Source: Streptococcus suis (GTDB taxonomy: Bacteria; Bacillota; Bacilli; Lactobacillales; Streptococcaceae). Taken from it: 64,000 bases of DNA. The DNA is taken from the NCBI RefSeq assembly GCF_024509555.1, contig NZ_JAMWEL010000003.1, forward strand, positions 1 to 64,000, given 5' to 3'. The notes under the pieces are model-generated. The model had not been told where the DNA came from. It saw only the letters and a list, made by a program, of their open reading frames with translations, and did no database searches. How positions within the stretch are numbered: the first letter of the stretch is position 1; each line of letters starts with the position of its first letter. Positions 7,550 to 20,042 of the stretch are shown in pieces. A program made the translations under genes and the position numbers.

Positions 7550-10111
7550 GTTATACTTATTTCGAAATATTTGGTAGCTGATAAAGAGGCCAAGGGCGGC
7601 GAATGAGATTATTAAACCTAAGTAAAAACCTTGAGGAATAAAGGTAAGAATTACTTGTGATTGCCCAGGACTGACATCGATTTTCATAAAGCCATTTTGA
7701 GCTCTCTGGATTTTTACTGGTTTACCCTCAATGGTAGCTTTCCAGCCTTTATCGTACGGTAGAGTCAACAGTAGTGAAGCTTCATTCTCGGTTTCAAAGT
7801 CGATAGTTAACTTGTTTCCGTTAGTTTTTGTAACAATATTTTTTTCTTTTAGTATAGTTACGGCATTTTGGAATGCAATTAGATCTAGACGGTAGAATTG
7901 CGGTTTATCAAAGGAAACTTGTGCATTTTCAGGGAAGTGAATATCAACTTGAACGACTTGTTCTTCTAAAAAATCTCCAACATTGAAGAATGAAAATGCA
8001 TTATCAAGTGTAAATTCAGTTGACTGGTTGTTGACAGTTATGACAACCTTCTTATGATTCTCATTTGAGAATGTGATTTTTGGGAGATTTAGATATACTT
8101 GACTATTTGCTGGTACTGTAAAGGTATAGCTAACTTTAGCACTTGTTTCCTCAGCTACTTTATTTACAGTGATACGATTTCCTAATTCAGTCGCATATTG
8201 AGATGAAGTGATCGGAATACTATAGTAATATTTATGGTTTACACCAGCTAGCTGATTGAGGAAATTTGTTTGATTATCAAGTGTGAGGTTTGTAAACTTT
8301 ACATCCTTGTAAACTTGGTTGGTGAGAATAGCAAGACCTTGATTAAAACTATTTTCATACAAGTTAATGGTTTCACTATTTTGATAGAGTGAAAAACCAA
8401 ATTTATTAGGGTCAGTAGTTGCTAGATTGTATTTTATGCCAAATAGACTATCAGAAATGATGGTATTATTTTGATAACGGAGATTTAGATTGGTTCCATC
8501 TGAACGGAAACCTAGTTTGTCGAGGACTGAGCTAGAAGCTCTATTACGGATAGAAGAGAATTGAGAAATACCGTTGTAGTTGTACTTCATACTATCATTT
8601 CCTGTTTGTGGTAACAATCGTTCAGTCCGAAAGAAAGCAGTATTATCAGACTTGGCTGACTTGACAAGGTTGTCAATGTTTGTCAATTTTTCTTCATAGT
8701 TTGAACGACTAGGGAAATGCCATTCATTTGATAGTCCCTGTACCTGATACTGAGTATGAATCCCGATTTCAAATAAGCCAAAGAATAGGAAAACAGTGGC
8801 AATCCAGTTAGCATATAGTTTACGATGAAAGAGGAGCCAAAATAGAACAATGTAAAGAATTAGAAATTCAACTGTCAATAAAAAGTTTACATCTTGTAAA
8901 AATTCATAGTGTTGCTTAAATAGATAGGTCATTAGAAAACCTAGTAATATAACCGAAATGCTTACATAAAAGCTTCTAAGCGAAACTTGCTTCAATCGTA
9001 TAATTGTTTCTGCAGATAAGTAGATAAGAATGGTAGATAGGACCCATGCATAGCGGTATAGAAACATATTCGGAGCATGCATTCCCTGCCAGAATAGGTT
9101 GAGGGGTTGGAGGTAGAAACTAGCAATGACAAAACTGATTAGTAGACCGTATGAACATTTTACTGTCCACCTTACCTCTTTTATGGTAAAGAATAGTATT
9201 GTGAAAATGAGTGGCAGCAATCCTACATAAATCATAGGAATAGAACCAAATTTTGTTGTGTCAAAACTACCGACTAAATTCTTTGCAAAGAAATCCAAAT
9301 ACCAGGAGTCTTCCGTTTTTAGATTGACAATCTTTGTAAAGGTTTCACCGTGCGTTTTCAAATCTAAATATGTTGGTAGGAGCATAAACATACTAGTTAG
9401 TGCTGATAGAATTGACACAACTGTAAAGTTTATGAATATTTTTATCCTGTTTTTTTCTAACCAAGATAAATGAACAAGTGCCCACAGTGCTAGAAAAATG
9501 GCAGCCATATAGCCAAAGTAGTAGTTTTGAACAAACAAGCAAGTTAAGGCTATATAGTAAATAGCTTGATTTTTTCCTTCTATCAATCGTTGTAAACCTA
9601 AAAGTATGATTGGAATAAGAATAAAGACATCTAGCCAGCTATTGATTTCTAATTGACTGGTAGAAAAACTCATCAATGAGTAGGAAGTGGAAAGAAGAAT
9701 AGTCCAGGAAGGTTCAAGTTTTTTATGTATCCCTTTCAAGCTAATATAGGTTGACAATCCTATCAATCCAAACTTGACAACACTGACAAGATAGAGGGCA
9801 TCTGGCATGGATTGTAAATCAAAGAAGAATACAAGTGGAGATAGGAAGGATCCTAGATAGTAGGAAGAAAGAGCGTAGAAGTTTAGACCTAGACCACTTG
9901 TAAAGGTGTAAAAAAGAGAGCCATCTCCGTGTAAAGCATTTCGTAAAGTTTGATTAAAGATGACATACTGATGAAATCCATCACTTGCTAATATAGTTGT
10001 GTCACTTCCCCACCAGATTCCTTGAAATGCTAAGACGATAGAAATAATAGTCAGAGGAATAAGGAAAGATAAGAGATAATAAATGGATGTTTTTGTAAAT
10101 ATTTTTTTCAT
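7532..10111 (-). CDS. YfhO-family large membrane protein (GT-C-like)
   Basis: An 859-residue protein with about 12-13 transmembrane segments in the first 450 residues, a large extracytoplasmic region (about 460-820) and a final helix near 830-850. The start (SIYYLLSFLIPLTIISIVLAFQGIWWGSD) and the C-terminal sequence YDKGWKATIEGKPVKIQRAQNGFMKIDV match the YfhO family, GT-C-fold lipid-linked sugar transferases that in Gram-positives decorate wall or lipoteichoic acid polymers. The acceptor and donor cannot be told from sequence. It stands alone, downstream of the ABC-F gene but separated from it by a terminator. Confidence 0.88.
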   Translation of the reverse strand: MKKIFTKTSIYYLLSFLIPLTIISIVLAFQGIWWGSDTTILASDGFHQYVIFNQTLRNALHGDGSLFYTFTSGLGLNFYALSSYYLGSFLSPLVFFFDLQSMPDALYLVSVVKFGLIGLSTYISLKGIHKKLEPSWTILLSTSYSLMSFSTSQLEINSWLDVFILIPIILLGLQRLIEGKNQAIYYIALTCLFVQNYYFGYMAAIFLALWALVHLSWLEKNRIKIFINFTVVSILSALTSMFMLLPTYLDLKTHGETFTKIVNLKTEDSWYLDFFAKNLVGSFDTTKFGSIPMIYVGLLPLIFTILFFTIKEVRWTVKCSYGLLISFVIASFYLQPLNLFWQGMHAPNMFLYRYAWVLSTILIYLSAETIIRLKQVSLRSFYVSISVILLGFLMTYLFKQHYEFLQDVNFLLTVEFLILYIVLFWLLFHRKLYANWIATVFLFFGLFEIGIHTQYQVQGLSNEWHFPSRSNYEEKLTNIDNLVKSAKSDNTAFFRTERLLPQTGNDSMKYNYNGISQFSSIRNRASSSVLDKLGFRSDGTNLNLRYQNNTIISDSLFGIKYNLATTDPNKFGFSLYQNSETINLYENSFNQGLAILTNQVYKDVKFTNLTLDNQTNFLNQLAGVNHKYYYSIPITSSQYATELGNRITVNKVAEETSAKVSYTFTVPANSQVYLNLPKITFSNENHKKVVITVNNQSTEFTLDNAFSFFNVGDFLEEQVVQVDIHFPENAQVSFDKPQFYRLDLIAFQNAVTILKEKNIVTKTNGNKLTIDFETENEASLLLTLPYDKGWKATIEGKPVKIQRAQNGFMKIDVSPGQSQVILTFIPQGFYLGLIISFAALGLFISYQIFRNKYNKNLSV

Positions 10112-10122
10112 AGATTTAAAAG

Positions 10123-10146
10123 AAAAGGCGAATAAATCGCCTTTTT
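10123..10146 (-). terminator. ABC-F gene terminator
   Basis: Arms AAAAGGCGA (10123-10131) and TCGCCTTTT with loop ATAAA, plus T-runs on both sides. It can work on the minus strand after the ABC-F stop codon. Confidence 0.85.
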
Positions 10147-10147
10147 A

Positions 10148-11770
10148 TTATGCTTTCCAAAGTTCTTGTACTTTTGCTTGTACTTCAGCATTTTCCAAGA
10201 ATTCATCATAAGTTTCGTCGATTCGGTCGATAACACCGTTTTTAGAAATGACGATGATATGGTTAGCCAGTGTTTGAATAAACTCGTGGTCATGGCTAGC
10301 AAAGATGATAGATTCTTTAAAGGCTTTGAGACCATCGTTCAGACTGGAAATTGACTCCAAGTCCAAGTGGTTGGTTGGATCATCTAAGACCAAGACATTT
10401 GATTTGAGAAGCATAAGTTTTGATAGCATCACGCGCACCTTTTCGCCACCTGACAAGACGTTGACAGGTTTGTTTACTTCATCGCCTGAGAAGAGCATAC
10501 GACCCAAGAAACCACGCAAGAAGGTATTGTCATCTTCTTCCTTGCTAGCAAAGTTACGAAGCCAATCAAGTATGGATTCGTTGGTATCAAAATCACGAGT
10601 ATTGTCTTTTGGTAGGTAAGATTGACTGGTAGTTACACCCCACTTGACAGTACCTTCGTATTCGATGTCTCCCATGAGTGCACGAATCAGAGCAGTTGTT
10701 TGGATGTCATTTTGACCAATGAGGGCTGTCTTATCTCCTGGACGTAAGATAAAGCTGATATTATCTAAAATTGTTTCACCATCGATAACAACTTTTAAGT
10801 TCTCAACAGTCAAGAGGTCGTTACCGATTTCACGTTCAGATTTGAAGTTGATAAATGGGTATTTACGGCTAGAAGGGATAATTTCTTCCAATTCGATTTT
10901 ATCCAGCATCTTTTTACGTGAAGTAGCTTGCTTAGACTTAGAAGCATTAGCAGAGAAACGGGCAACGAATTCTTGCAATTCTTTGATTTTTTCTTCTGCT
11001 TTTGCGTTACGGTCTGCTTGCAGACGGGCAGCCAATTCACTGGATTGTTTCCAGAAGTCGTAGTTACCAACGAAAATCTTGATTTTTCCAAAGTCAAGGT
11101 CAGCCATGTGGGTACATACTTTATTGAGGAAGTGGCGGTCGTGGGATACGACGATAACCGTATTTTCAAAGTCAATCAGGAAATCTTCCAACCAGTTGAT
11201 TGACTGAATGTCCAAACCGTTGGTTGGCTCGTCCAAAAGAAGAACATCTGGTTTACCAAAGAGGGCCTTAGCCAAGAGAACCTTAACCTTCTCACCGTTG
11301 GTCAATTCGCTCATATTTTGATAGTGAAGGTCTTCTGAAATGTTGAGGTTTTGAAGCAATTGAGAAGCTTCACTTTCTGCTTCCCAACCACCAAGTTCAG
11401 CAAACTCACCTTCTAACTCAGCAGCACGGACACCATCTTCATCAGAAAAATCTTCTTTCATGTAAATGGCATCTTTCTCTTTCATAATGCTGTAAAGTTG
11501 TTCATTCCCCATGATAACAACGTCAATCACGCGCTCATCTTCGTAGTCGAAATGGTTCTGACGTAGCACAGAAAGGCGTTCGTCTGGTCCAAGTGAAATA
11601 TGACCTGTTGATGGCTCAATGTCACCTGCAAGAATTTTCAAGAAAGTTGATTTACCAGCACCATTGGCACCAATCAATCCGTAGGTATTTCCTGCTGTAA
11701 ACTTGATGTTGACATCATCGAATAATTTGCGGTCGCTAAAGCGAAGCGACACATCTGATACTGTAAGCAT
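10148..11770 (-). CDS. ABC-F family ATPase (YkpA/YbiT-like), second nucleotide site degenerate
   Basis: A 540-residue soluble protein with two ABC domains joined by a charged linker, and no membrane segments, typical of ABC-F proteins that act on the ribosome. Domain 1 is intact: Walker A GANGAGKST, signature LTNGEKVK, Walker B LLLDEPTNGLD. In domain 2 the Walker A position reads GQNDIQTT, lacking the lysine, and Walker B reads LVLDDPTNHLD with Asp where the catalytic Glu normally sits, while the signature LSGGEKVRV is kept. The overall sequence is nearest the YkpA/YbiT group. It is a monocistronic unit. A resistance role is not indicated. Confidence 0.9.
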   Translation of the reverse strand: MLTVSDVSLRFSDRKLFDDVNIKFTAGNTYGLIGANGAGKSTFLKILAGDIEPSTGHISLGPDERLSVLRQNHFDYEDERVIDVVIMGNEQLYSIMKEKDAIYMKEDFSDEDGVRAAELEGEFAELGGWEAESEASQLLQNLNISEDLHYQNMSELTNGEKVKVLLAKALFGKPDVLLLDEPTNGLDIQSINWLEDFLIDFENTVIVVSHDRHFLNKVCTHMADLDFGKIKIFVGNYDFWKQSSELAARLQADRNAKAEEKIKELQEFVARFSANASKSKQATSRKKMLDKIELEEIIPSSRKYPFINFKSEREIGNDLLTVENLKVVIDGETILDNISFILRPGDKTALIGQNDIQTTALIRALMGDIEYEGTVKWGVTTSQSYLPKDNTRDFDTNESILDWLRNFASKEEDDNTFLRGFLGRMLFSGDEVNKPVNVLSGGEKVRVMLSKLMLLKSNVLVLDDPTNHLDLESISSLNDGLKAFKESIIFASHDHEFIQTLANHIIVISKNGVIDRIDETYDEFLENAEVQAKVQELWKA

Positions 11771-11835
11771 ATTTTCTCCTCTATATTCTGTCTATTAGTC
11801 TTATTGTACTAGAAAGAAATTGAATTTTCAATGAA

Positions 11836-12708
11836 TTACATTGGAATTAAAATATCTTCGTCGTATTGTTGATGGTCTTTTTGTAAGCTAAAGCCACGAC
11901 CACGAACTTGGCTGGCAGGCATGACCACCATAAAGGCGGTTGGATCAATGTTCAAAACTGCCGTTTCAATCTTTTGGTATTCATGGATGGAAATTGTAGT
12001 CATCAGCATGCGTTTTTCCTTGCCTGTAAACCCACCGACAACAGGGAGTTCGGTCACCCCACGATCTGCTGTTTCGGTAATGTATTTTTTAATTTTAGGA
12101 AATTTTTCTGAAATAATCATGACATTTCGAGAGGATTCTGTACCTGACATCATACGGTTGATAACATAGGTAATGGTCATCAGTGCCATAATCGAGTACA
12201 TGACGGTGTCTGGATCAAAGGCAATAAAACCAAGTCCGACAACAATTCCATCGCTGATTGACATGGCGAGACTGAGCGGAAGAGGTGTGTATTTATGGAG
12301 TAATTGGATGACAATCCCTGTTCCTCCTGTGGAAGAATTCCCAAGGAAGACCAAACCGAGTCCAAATCCGATAATGATGCCTCCGAAAATAGCTGCGAGA
12401 AAGATATTGTCAGTCAAGGTTGGTAAACCAGCTGTCAACTTGATACAAAATGGATAAATCAAGGAACCGTAAACGGTTTTGATGAAAACAGATTTTCCTA
12501 AAAAGACCCAACAAAGTATTAGGAGGGGAATGTTGCAGTAAAGGACAAAATCAGAAGGATTCCAGCCCAAGAGTTTGTTGAGGGCAATAGCCAAACCTCC
12601 AACACCACCAGATACGATATTATTTCCTAAAAATAGACTATTGAACCCAATAGCCATGACAATGGAACCAGCTGTCACAAGTGCAAAGTCTTTTAGTTTT
12701 TGTTGCAT
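11836..12708 (-). CDS. YitT-family membrane protein (copy 1)
   Basis: About 290 residues with five to six transmembrane helices (DUF161: FNSLFLGNNIVSGGVGGLAIAL, LGNSSTGGTGIVIQLLHK) and a soluble C-terminal DUF2179 domain (RGVTELPVVGGFTGKEKRMLMTTI). Transport function is presumed, substrate unknown. The frame extends 24 codons upstream, but AAGGTGAGG lies close to this ATG and to a TTG three codons earlier (12717), so the start is uncertain by a few codons. A second family member is at 49.2 kb. Confidence 0.85.
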   Translation of the reverse strand: MQQKLKDFALVTAGSIVMAIGFNSLFLGNNIVSGGVGGLAIALNKLLGWNPSDFVLYCNIPLLILCWVFLGKSVFIKTVYGSLIYPFCIKLTAGLPTLTDNIFLAAIFGGIIIGFGLGLVFLGNSSTGGTGIVIQLLHKYTPLPLSLAMSISDGIVVGLGFIAFDPDTVMYSIMALMTITYVINRMMSGTESSRNVMIISEKFPKIKKYITETADRGVTELPVVGGFTGKEKRMLMTTISIHEYQKIETAVLNIDPTAFMVVMPASQVRGRGFSLQKDHQQYDEDILIPM

Positions 12709-12792
12709 AGGTCGCAATACCTCACCTTTTTTTCTTATAATCTCAATCTCTATTATCGCTGATTCAGACAGTCTCGTCAAGGCTTGGAAGTA

Positions 12793-12821
12793 TTGACTTT
12801 CTAATTTTTAAGCGGTATAAT
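12793..12821 (+). promoter_or_regulatory. trpS promoter
   Basis: -35 TTGACT (12793-12798) and -10 TATAAT (12816-12821) with a 17-bp spacer, just before the T-box leader. Confidence 0.85.
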
Positions 12822-12828
12822 GGTATTT

Positions 12829-14097
<1,269 letters not shown>

Positions 14098-14112
14098 GGT
14101 TAACAATGAAAG

Positions 14113-14140
14113 AGCAATGTCTTAAAAACGTTGCTTTTTT
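14113..14140 (+). terminator. trpS terminator
   Basis: Arms AGCAATGT (14113-14120) and ACGTTGCT (14128-14135), one G-T pair, followed by six T. Confidence 0.8.
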
Positions 14141-14245
14141 AATTTAATTTATTATTCAGTAAAAAACAAACGTTCGATTTTCTAAAAGAAAGTGGTAAAG
14201 AATTTTCTGAATTTTTATTATTACTTATTTTAAGGCGAATAATAT

Positions 14246-15807
<1,562 letters not shown>

Positions 15808-15811
15808 GAAT

Positions 15812-15838
15812 AAGACCCTGATTGACAGGGTCTTTACT
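15812..15838. terminator. Terminator between guaB and recF
   Basis: Arms AAGACCCTG (15812-15820) and CAGGGTCTT (15826-15834) around ATTGA, with a short T tail on the plus strand. It separates the convergent guaB and recF transcripts. Confidence 0.8.
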
Positions 15839-15874
15839 GTTTTGTAAATTTTATTGACAACGTTGTAAATAATC

Positions 15875-16969
15875 TCATTCTGACTCAGTAACCTTGCCAG
15901 ACTCAATATGGAAGATTTTTAAACTATCAGGTAGCTTATGTAAATGGTCCAAAGATGTTGTTGTAATAAATGTTTGAATCGTATCTGTAATAGTTTCTAG
16001 TAGCTTGATTTGACGATTATTGTCTAGCTCACTCATAACATCGTCTAAAAGTAGAATTGGGTATTCTCGTGTTACTTCCTTCATCAGCTCAATTTCAGCT
16101 AGTTTGAGTGACAGAACGAGACTACGATGTTGTCCCTGGCTACCATAATGGGCATTCATACCATTTATAAAGAAAGCTACATCATCTCGGTGTGGGCCAA
16201 CACCAGTATTTTTTTTAAAGAGGTCACGTTTACGAGATTTTTCTAGTTCTGTCAAGAATATGTCAACCAAGTTGTCAGTGTTTGTAAAGTTTATAGAGGA
16301 TTGATATTCGATGGTTAATTCTTCTTTTTGATTGGAGATTTCCTGTACTTTTTTGTTTCCAAATCCCTCTAGTTTTTTTAGGAAATCAAGCCTATGCTGA
16401 ATAACTCGACTGCCATATTCAGCAAGCTGGTGATCAAGTACTGATAGAAAGGTTTCATCAACCTTATCAGAGGATTTTAGGTAGGCATTTCGTTGCTTGA
16501 GCGTATGGTTGTAGTTGGTCAAGTCAGACAGATAGATGGGTTTGATTTGGCCAAGTTCCACATCCATAAATTTTCTTCGTAGAGCTGGCGCTCCTTTAAT
16601 CAGCTGTAAATCTTCAGGGGCGAAGAGAACAACATTCATGTGGCCGATATAGTTGGAAAGCTTGGCTTGTTTGAGATGGTTGACCTTGGTTATCCTTCCC
16701 TTTTCTGTCAACTGTATGTCAAGTGGAACTTTACCATTTGTCCGATGGAGTAAACCAGATATGGACAATTCCTTTTCTTGAAATTGTAGTAAATCCTTGT
16801 CTGTACGGGTACGGTGGCTGCGTGTCAAGGCTAAAAAATAGATTGATTCCAAAATATTGGTTTTACCTTGGGCGTTCTCACCCAAAAAGACATTGAGACC
16901 CTTGTTGAACTCAATATCTTGTTGCCTGTAATTGCGAAAGTGTCGCAATGCTAATGTTTCAAGCCACAT
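15875..16969 (-). CDS. recF: DNA replication/repair protein RecF
   Basis: A 364-residue SMC-like ATPase. Walker A is [26 protein letters not shown], the signature region is [18 protein letters not shown], and Walker B is [14 protein letters not shown]. RecF loads RecA at gaps with RecO and RecR. It is two bases downstream of yaaA and co-transcribed with it, the same pairing seen near oriC in many Firmicutes, although here it is 12 kb from dnaN. Confidence 0.97.
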   Translation of the reverse strand: MWLETLALRHFRNYRQQDIEFNKGLNVFLGENAQGKTNILESIYFLALTRSHRTRTDKDLLQFQEKELSISGLLHRTNGKVPLDIQLTEKGRITKVNHLKQAKLSNYIGHMNVVLFAPEDLQLIKGAPALRRKFMDVELGQIKPIYLSDLTNYNHTLKQRNAYLKSSDKVDETFLSVLDHQLAEYGSRVIQHRLDFLKKLEGFGNKKVQEISNQKEELTIEYQSSINFTNTDNLVDIFLTELEKSRKRDLFKKNTGVGPHRDDVAFFINGMNAHYGSQGQHRSLVLSLKLAEIELMKEVTREYPILLLDDVMSELDNNRQIKLLETITDTIQTFITTTSLDHLHKLPDSLKIFHIESGKVTESE

Positions 16970-16971
16970 TC

Positions 16972-17355
16972 TTACATACCAGGGAAACGAACAGGTTTTC
17001 TTTCAGTATTTTTAGTTGCTTTTTTAGGAGTTTTTACCTGTTTCTTATTCTTTTTATTTTCTTGATTTAACTTTTTAACGATTGCAGCTACACGTTCTTT
17101 TTCAGCTTGTTCTTCTTGGTGTTGCTGTATTTCTTCTGTACTAGGTGCAATGATTATGATACTAATGTTGTGGTCAGGCAGTGTAACAAGATCACCGATA
17201 CGGATTTTTTTACCCCGTCTTTTTTCGTCTTCTCCGTTAAAAAGGATAGTATTTTCTTCTAAGAAAGCTTTAATGGCCCCACCTGAGTGGAGAATACCAG
17301 TTGTTTTCAATAATGCTTGTAATGTAATGTAGTCATCAAATAATTTAAATTCCAT
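16972..17355 (-). CDS. yaaA: S4-domain RNA-binding protein YaaA
   Basis: A 127-residue protein. The first 70 residues form an S4-like RNA-binding fold ([48 protein letters not shown]), and a long lysine/glutamate-rich tail of about 45 residues follows, longer than in Bacillus YaaA. The exact RNA target is not established to my knowledge. It is first in the yaaA-recF operon and diverges from the M16 peptidase genes. Confidence 0.9.
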   Translation of the reverse strand: MEFKLFDDYITLQALLKTTGILHSGGAIKAFLEENTILFNGEDEKRRGKKIRIGDLVTLPDHNISIIIIAPSTEEIQQHQEEQAEKERVAAIVKKLNQENKKNKKQVKTPKKATKNTERKPVRFPGM

Positions 17356-17431
17356 ATGTCACCTCGTTATAGAATATTATATCACAGAAAAATGATATAA
17401 TGGAGGGTACAATGTTTGAAAGAGGAAGAAG

Positions 17432-18685
17432 ATGAAATTACAAGAAGGAATTGATTTGCATTTTATTGAAACAGATCAGTTTACTACAAACAGAATAAAA
17501 GTGCGTTTTGCAGCTGAGATGAGTGAGGCAACTGTAGCAGGTCGTGTGTTGGTCGCTAATATTATGGAAATGGGCAACCAGGATTATCCAACGGCTCAAG
17601 CAATGCGCAAACGTATGGCAGAGCTATACGGAGCACATTTCTCAACGTCTGTTGCTAAACGTGGTCGTGTACATTTTGTCGATTTGACCATTTCTTACGT
17701 CAATCCATGTTATTTGCCTAATAATGAAGATATTACCTTAGCAATTCTTGATTTTTTATATGCCTGCCTATTTCGTCCTCTCAAACAAGGTCAAGGGTTT
17801 GATCAGAAAATATTTGATGTAGAGAAAAAGAATCTAATCAATTTTCTTGAGTCTGAGGTAGAAGATAATTTCTACCATGCTGATGTCGAATTAAATAAGC
17901 TATTTTATCAAGATAAGGCCTTACAAATTCCGCGCGTTGGTCGTCTAGACTTAGTTGAACAAGAAACAGCAGAATCGGTATTTAAAATCTATCGGAATAT
18001 GTTGCGGGTAGATAAGATTGACATCTTTGTCATTGGAACTGTCAATCAAGACTTGGTTCGAGATAAATTGGAAACCTTCAAATTTACCTATCGGAATCCT
18101 AAGTTGGAACTAGAGTATCAGCAGGAGTATTCAAAGGTTACTCGCGAGAAGGTCGAACGCAAACAGGCAAGACAATCCATTTTAGAATTGGCTTATCATT
18201 TACAGGTTATTTACAACGATGTAAATTACCCTGCCTTAGTTGTTTTTAATGGTTTACTAGGTGCTTTTTCACATTCTAAACTGTTTGTAAATATTCGTGA
18301 AAAGGAGAGTCTAGCTTATACAATTGGAAGTCAGGTGTCTATTTTTTCTGGAATGATGAAGGTTTACGCAGGCATCAATCGTGGGGATCGATTGAAAGTG
18401 ATGAAGTTAATTAGTAAACAGTTGCTTGATGTGAAACGTGGAAAGTTTACAGAGGATGAATTAGAGTTGACAAAGAATATGCTTATTCACTCAGCAACTC
18501 TAGCCCAAGATAGACAGAATAACTTGATAGAACAGACTTATAACCAGATTAGTATGGGTGAACGTAATTTAACATGGTTAGAATGGATAGAAGCTGTAAA
18601 GTCGGTGTCAATTGAGGATGTTGTTCGAGTGGGCAAGATGATCAATTTACAGGCTGTTTACTTTATGGAGGGAACAGAGGAATGA
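17432..18685 (+). CDS. M16 peptidase-like protein, non-catalytic partner (YfmF type)
   Basis: A 417-residue member of the M16 (insulinase/pitrilysin) clan. It lacks the HxxEH zinc motif in the expected place (VLVANIMEMG), whereas the next gene has it. Such pairs form heterodimers in which one subunit binds zinc and the other shapes the chamber. The stop codon overlaps the start of the catalytic subunit by four bases, so translation is coupled. Substrate unknown; RodZ follows in the same direction. Confidence 0.87.
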   Translation: MKLQEGIDLHFIETDQFTTNRIKVRFAAEMSEATVAGRVLVANIMEMGNQDYPTAQAMRKRMAELYGAHFSTSVAKRGRVHFVDLTISYVNPCYLPNNEDITLAILDFLYACLFRPLKQGQGFDQKIFDVEKKNLINFLESEVEDNFYHADVELNKLFYQDKALQIPRVGRLDLVEQETAESVFKIYRNMLRVDKIDIFVIGTVNQDLVRDKLETFKFTYRNPKLELEYQQEYSKVTREKVERKQARQSILELAYHLQVIYNDVNYPALVVFNGLLGAFSHSKLFVNIREKESLAYTIGSQVSIFSGMMKVYAGINRGDRLKVMKLISKQLLDVKRGKFTEDELELTKNMLIHSATLAQDRQNNLIEQTYNQISMGERNLTWLEWIEAVKSVSIEDVVRVGKMINLQAVYFMEGTEE

Positions 18686-19965
18686 AACTAATCGAGAAAA
18701 AGTATCCTTATATGAAAGAACCTGTCTATCAGGCACAACTTGACAACGGGTTGACAATCATTCTTTTGCCTAAGACCGATTTCCACGAAACATATGGAGT
18801 GATAACGACAAATTTTGGAGCTTTACACACCCATATTCTTTTTGAAGATGGTAAGTCTAGTAGCTATCCTGCTGGTATCGCGCATTTTTTAGAGCATAAG
18901 TTGTTTGAAACGGAAGATGAAGAAGATGTCATGAATGAGTTTGCGAAATTTGGTGCCAGTGCGAATGCCTATACCAGTTTTAGACAGACCAGTTATCTAT
19001 TTTCTACTACTCAAGAGGTTTTACCAGCACTATCTTTGTTACAATCATTTGTTCGTCAACCTTATTTTACAGATGAAAACGTGGCACGAGAACAAGGAAT
19101 CATTGAGCAAGAAATCGAAATGTATCAAGATGATGTCGATTATCGATTGTTTACAGGAATTTTAGGATCACTATACCCTCAAACTCCATTGGCTCATGAT
19201 ATAGCAGGGACAGTTGAATCTATAAGGCAGATTACAGCAGATGATTTGTATGAGAATTTTGATTTGTTTTATCACCCGTCGAACATGAATTTGTTCGTCA
19301 TTGGTAACTTTGATTTGGATCAGGTATGGCAGCAGATTTCAAACTATCAAGCAGCGCAACTTGATGAAAAACCACCTCATTTTGATATGAAGGAAATCGA
19401 AAAACTGCCCATTCTTCAGCATCGTACAGAAGAGTTTGAAGTGACAACTCCTAAATTAGCAGTTGGTCTAAGGGGAAATGATGAATTTGAACCTACTGAA
19501 ATGCAGCAGTATCGCCTGTGCTTACAGCTTTTGTTTGCCATGTTGTTCGGTTGGACTTCTAAACGCTATCAGAACCTGTATGAACAGGGGAAAATTGATT
19601 CGTCATTTCAGTTTCAGTTAGAAGTTACCCCAGACTATCATTATTTGGTTATTTCTGGCGATACGCAGGAACCTATTACCTTGTCTAGTATGTTGATGAG
19701 GGCTGTTCGCAATTTTGAGCGAGATGAGGATATCAATGATGAGCATTTGCAACTGCTGAAGAATGAAATGTATGGCGATTTTATTCGTAGCTTGAATTCA
19801 TTGGAATTTACTGCTAGTCATTTTGTGGCACAGTATTCAGATGTTGAGAATGTATTTGATTTACCTCAATTAGTGGAGGCGATTGATTTAGAGGATATTA
19901 AGGAGGCAGGCCGTCGTTTTATTAGTCAGTGTGACATGACAGATTTTACGATTTTTCCAAAATAA
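18682..19965 (+). CDS. M16 zinc peptidase, catalytic subunit (YfmH type)
   Basis: A 427-residue M16 peptidase with the inverted zinc motif HFLEH (in GIAHFLEHKLFE, about residues 73-77) and the downstream Glu in EQGIIEQEIEMYQDD. The C-terminal half is the non-catalytic repeat. It forms an operon with the inactive partner upstream. The cytoplasmic location is inferred, since no signal peptide is visible. Confidence 0.92.
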   Translation: MKLIEKKYPYMKEPVYQAQLDNGLTIILLPKTDFHETYGVITTNFGALHTHILFEDGKSSSYPAGIAHFLEHKLFETEDEEDVMNEFAKFGASANAYTSFRQTSYLFSTTQEVLPALSLLQSFVRQPYFTDENVAREQGIIEQEIEMYQDDVDYRLFTGILGSLYPQTPLAHDIAGTVESIRQITADDLYENFDLFYHPSNMNLFVIGNFDLDQVWQQISNYQAAQLDEKPPHFDMKEIEKLPILQHRTEEFEVTTPKLAVGLRGNDEFEPTEMQQYRLCLQLLFAMLFGWTSKRYQNLYEQGKIDSSFQFQLEVTPDYHYLVISGDTQEPITLSSMLMRAVRNFERDEDINDEHLQLLKNEMYGDFIRSLNSLEFTASHFVAQYSDVENVFDLPQLVEAIDLEDIKEAGRRFISQCDMTDFTIFPK

Positions 19966-20042
19966 ACAAATGCAATTCTTCGAAATTTCTTGGATTTTTG
20001 TTAAAATAGTATATTGTATATGAAGATGACAGAGAGGTTGTT

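Noticed and set aside
10148-11770. Antibiotic-resistance ABC-F gene
   Set aside because: The sequence resembles the chromosomal YkpA/YbiT group; no features of the Msr, Vga, Lsa or Optr groups are seen.
17432-18685. Calling the first M16 gene a broken peptidase
   Set aside because: Absence of HxxEH is normal for the non-catalytic partner in paired M16 proteins; the frame is full length.
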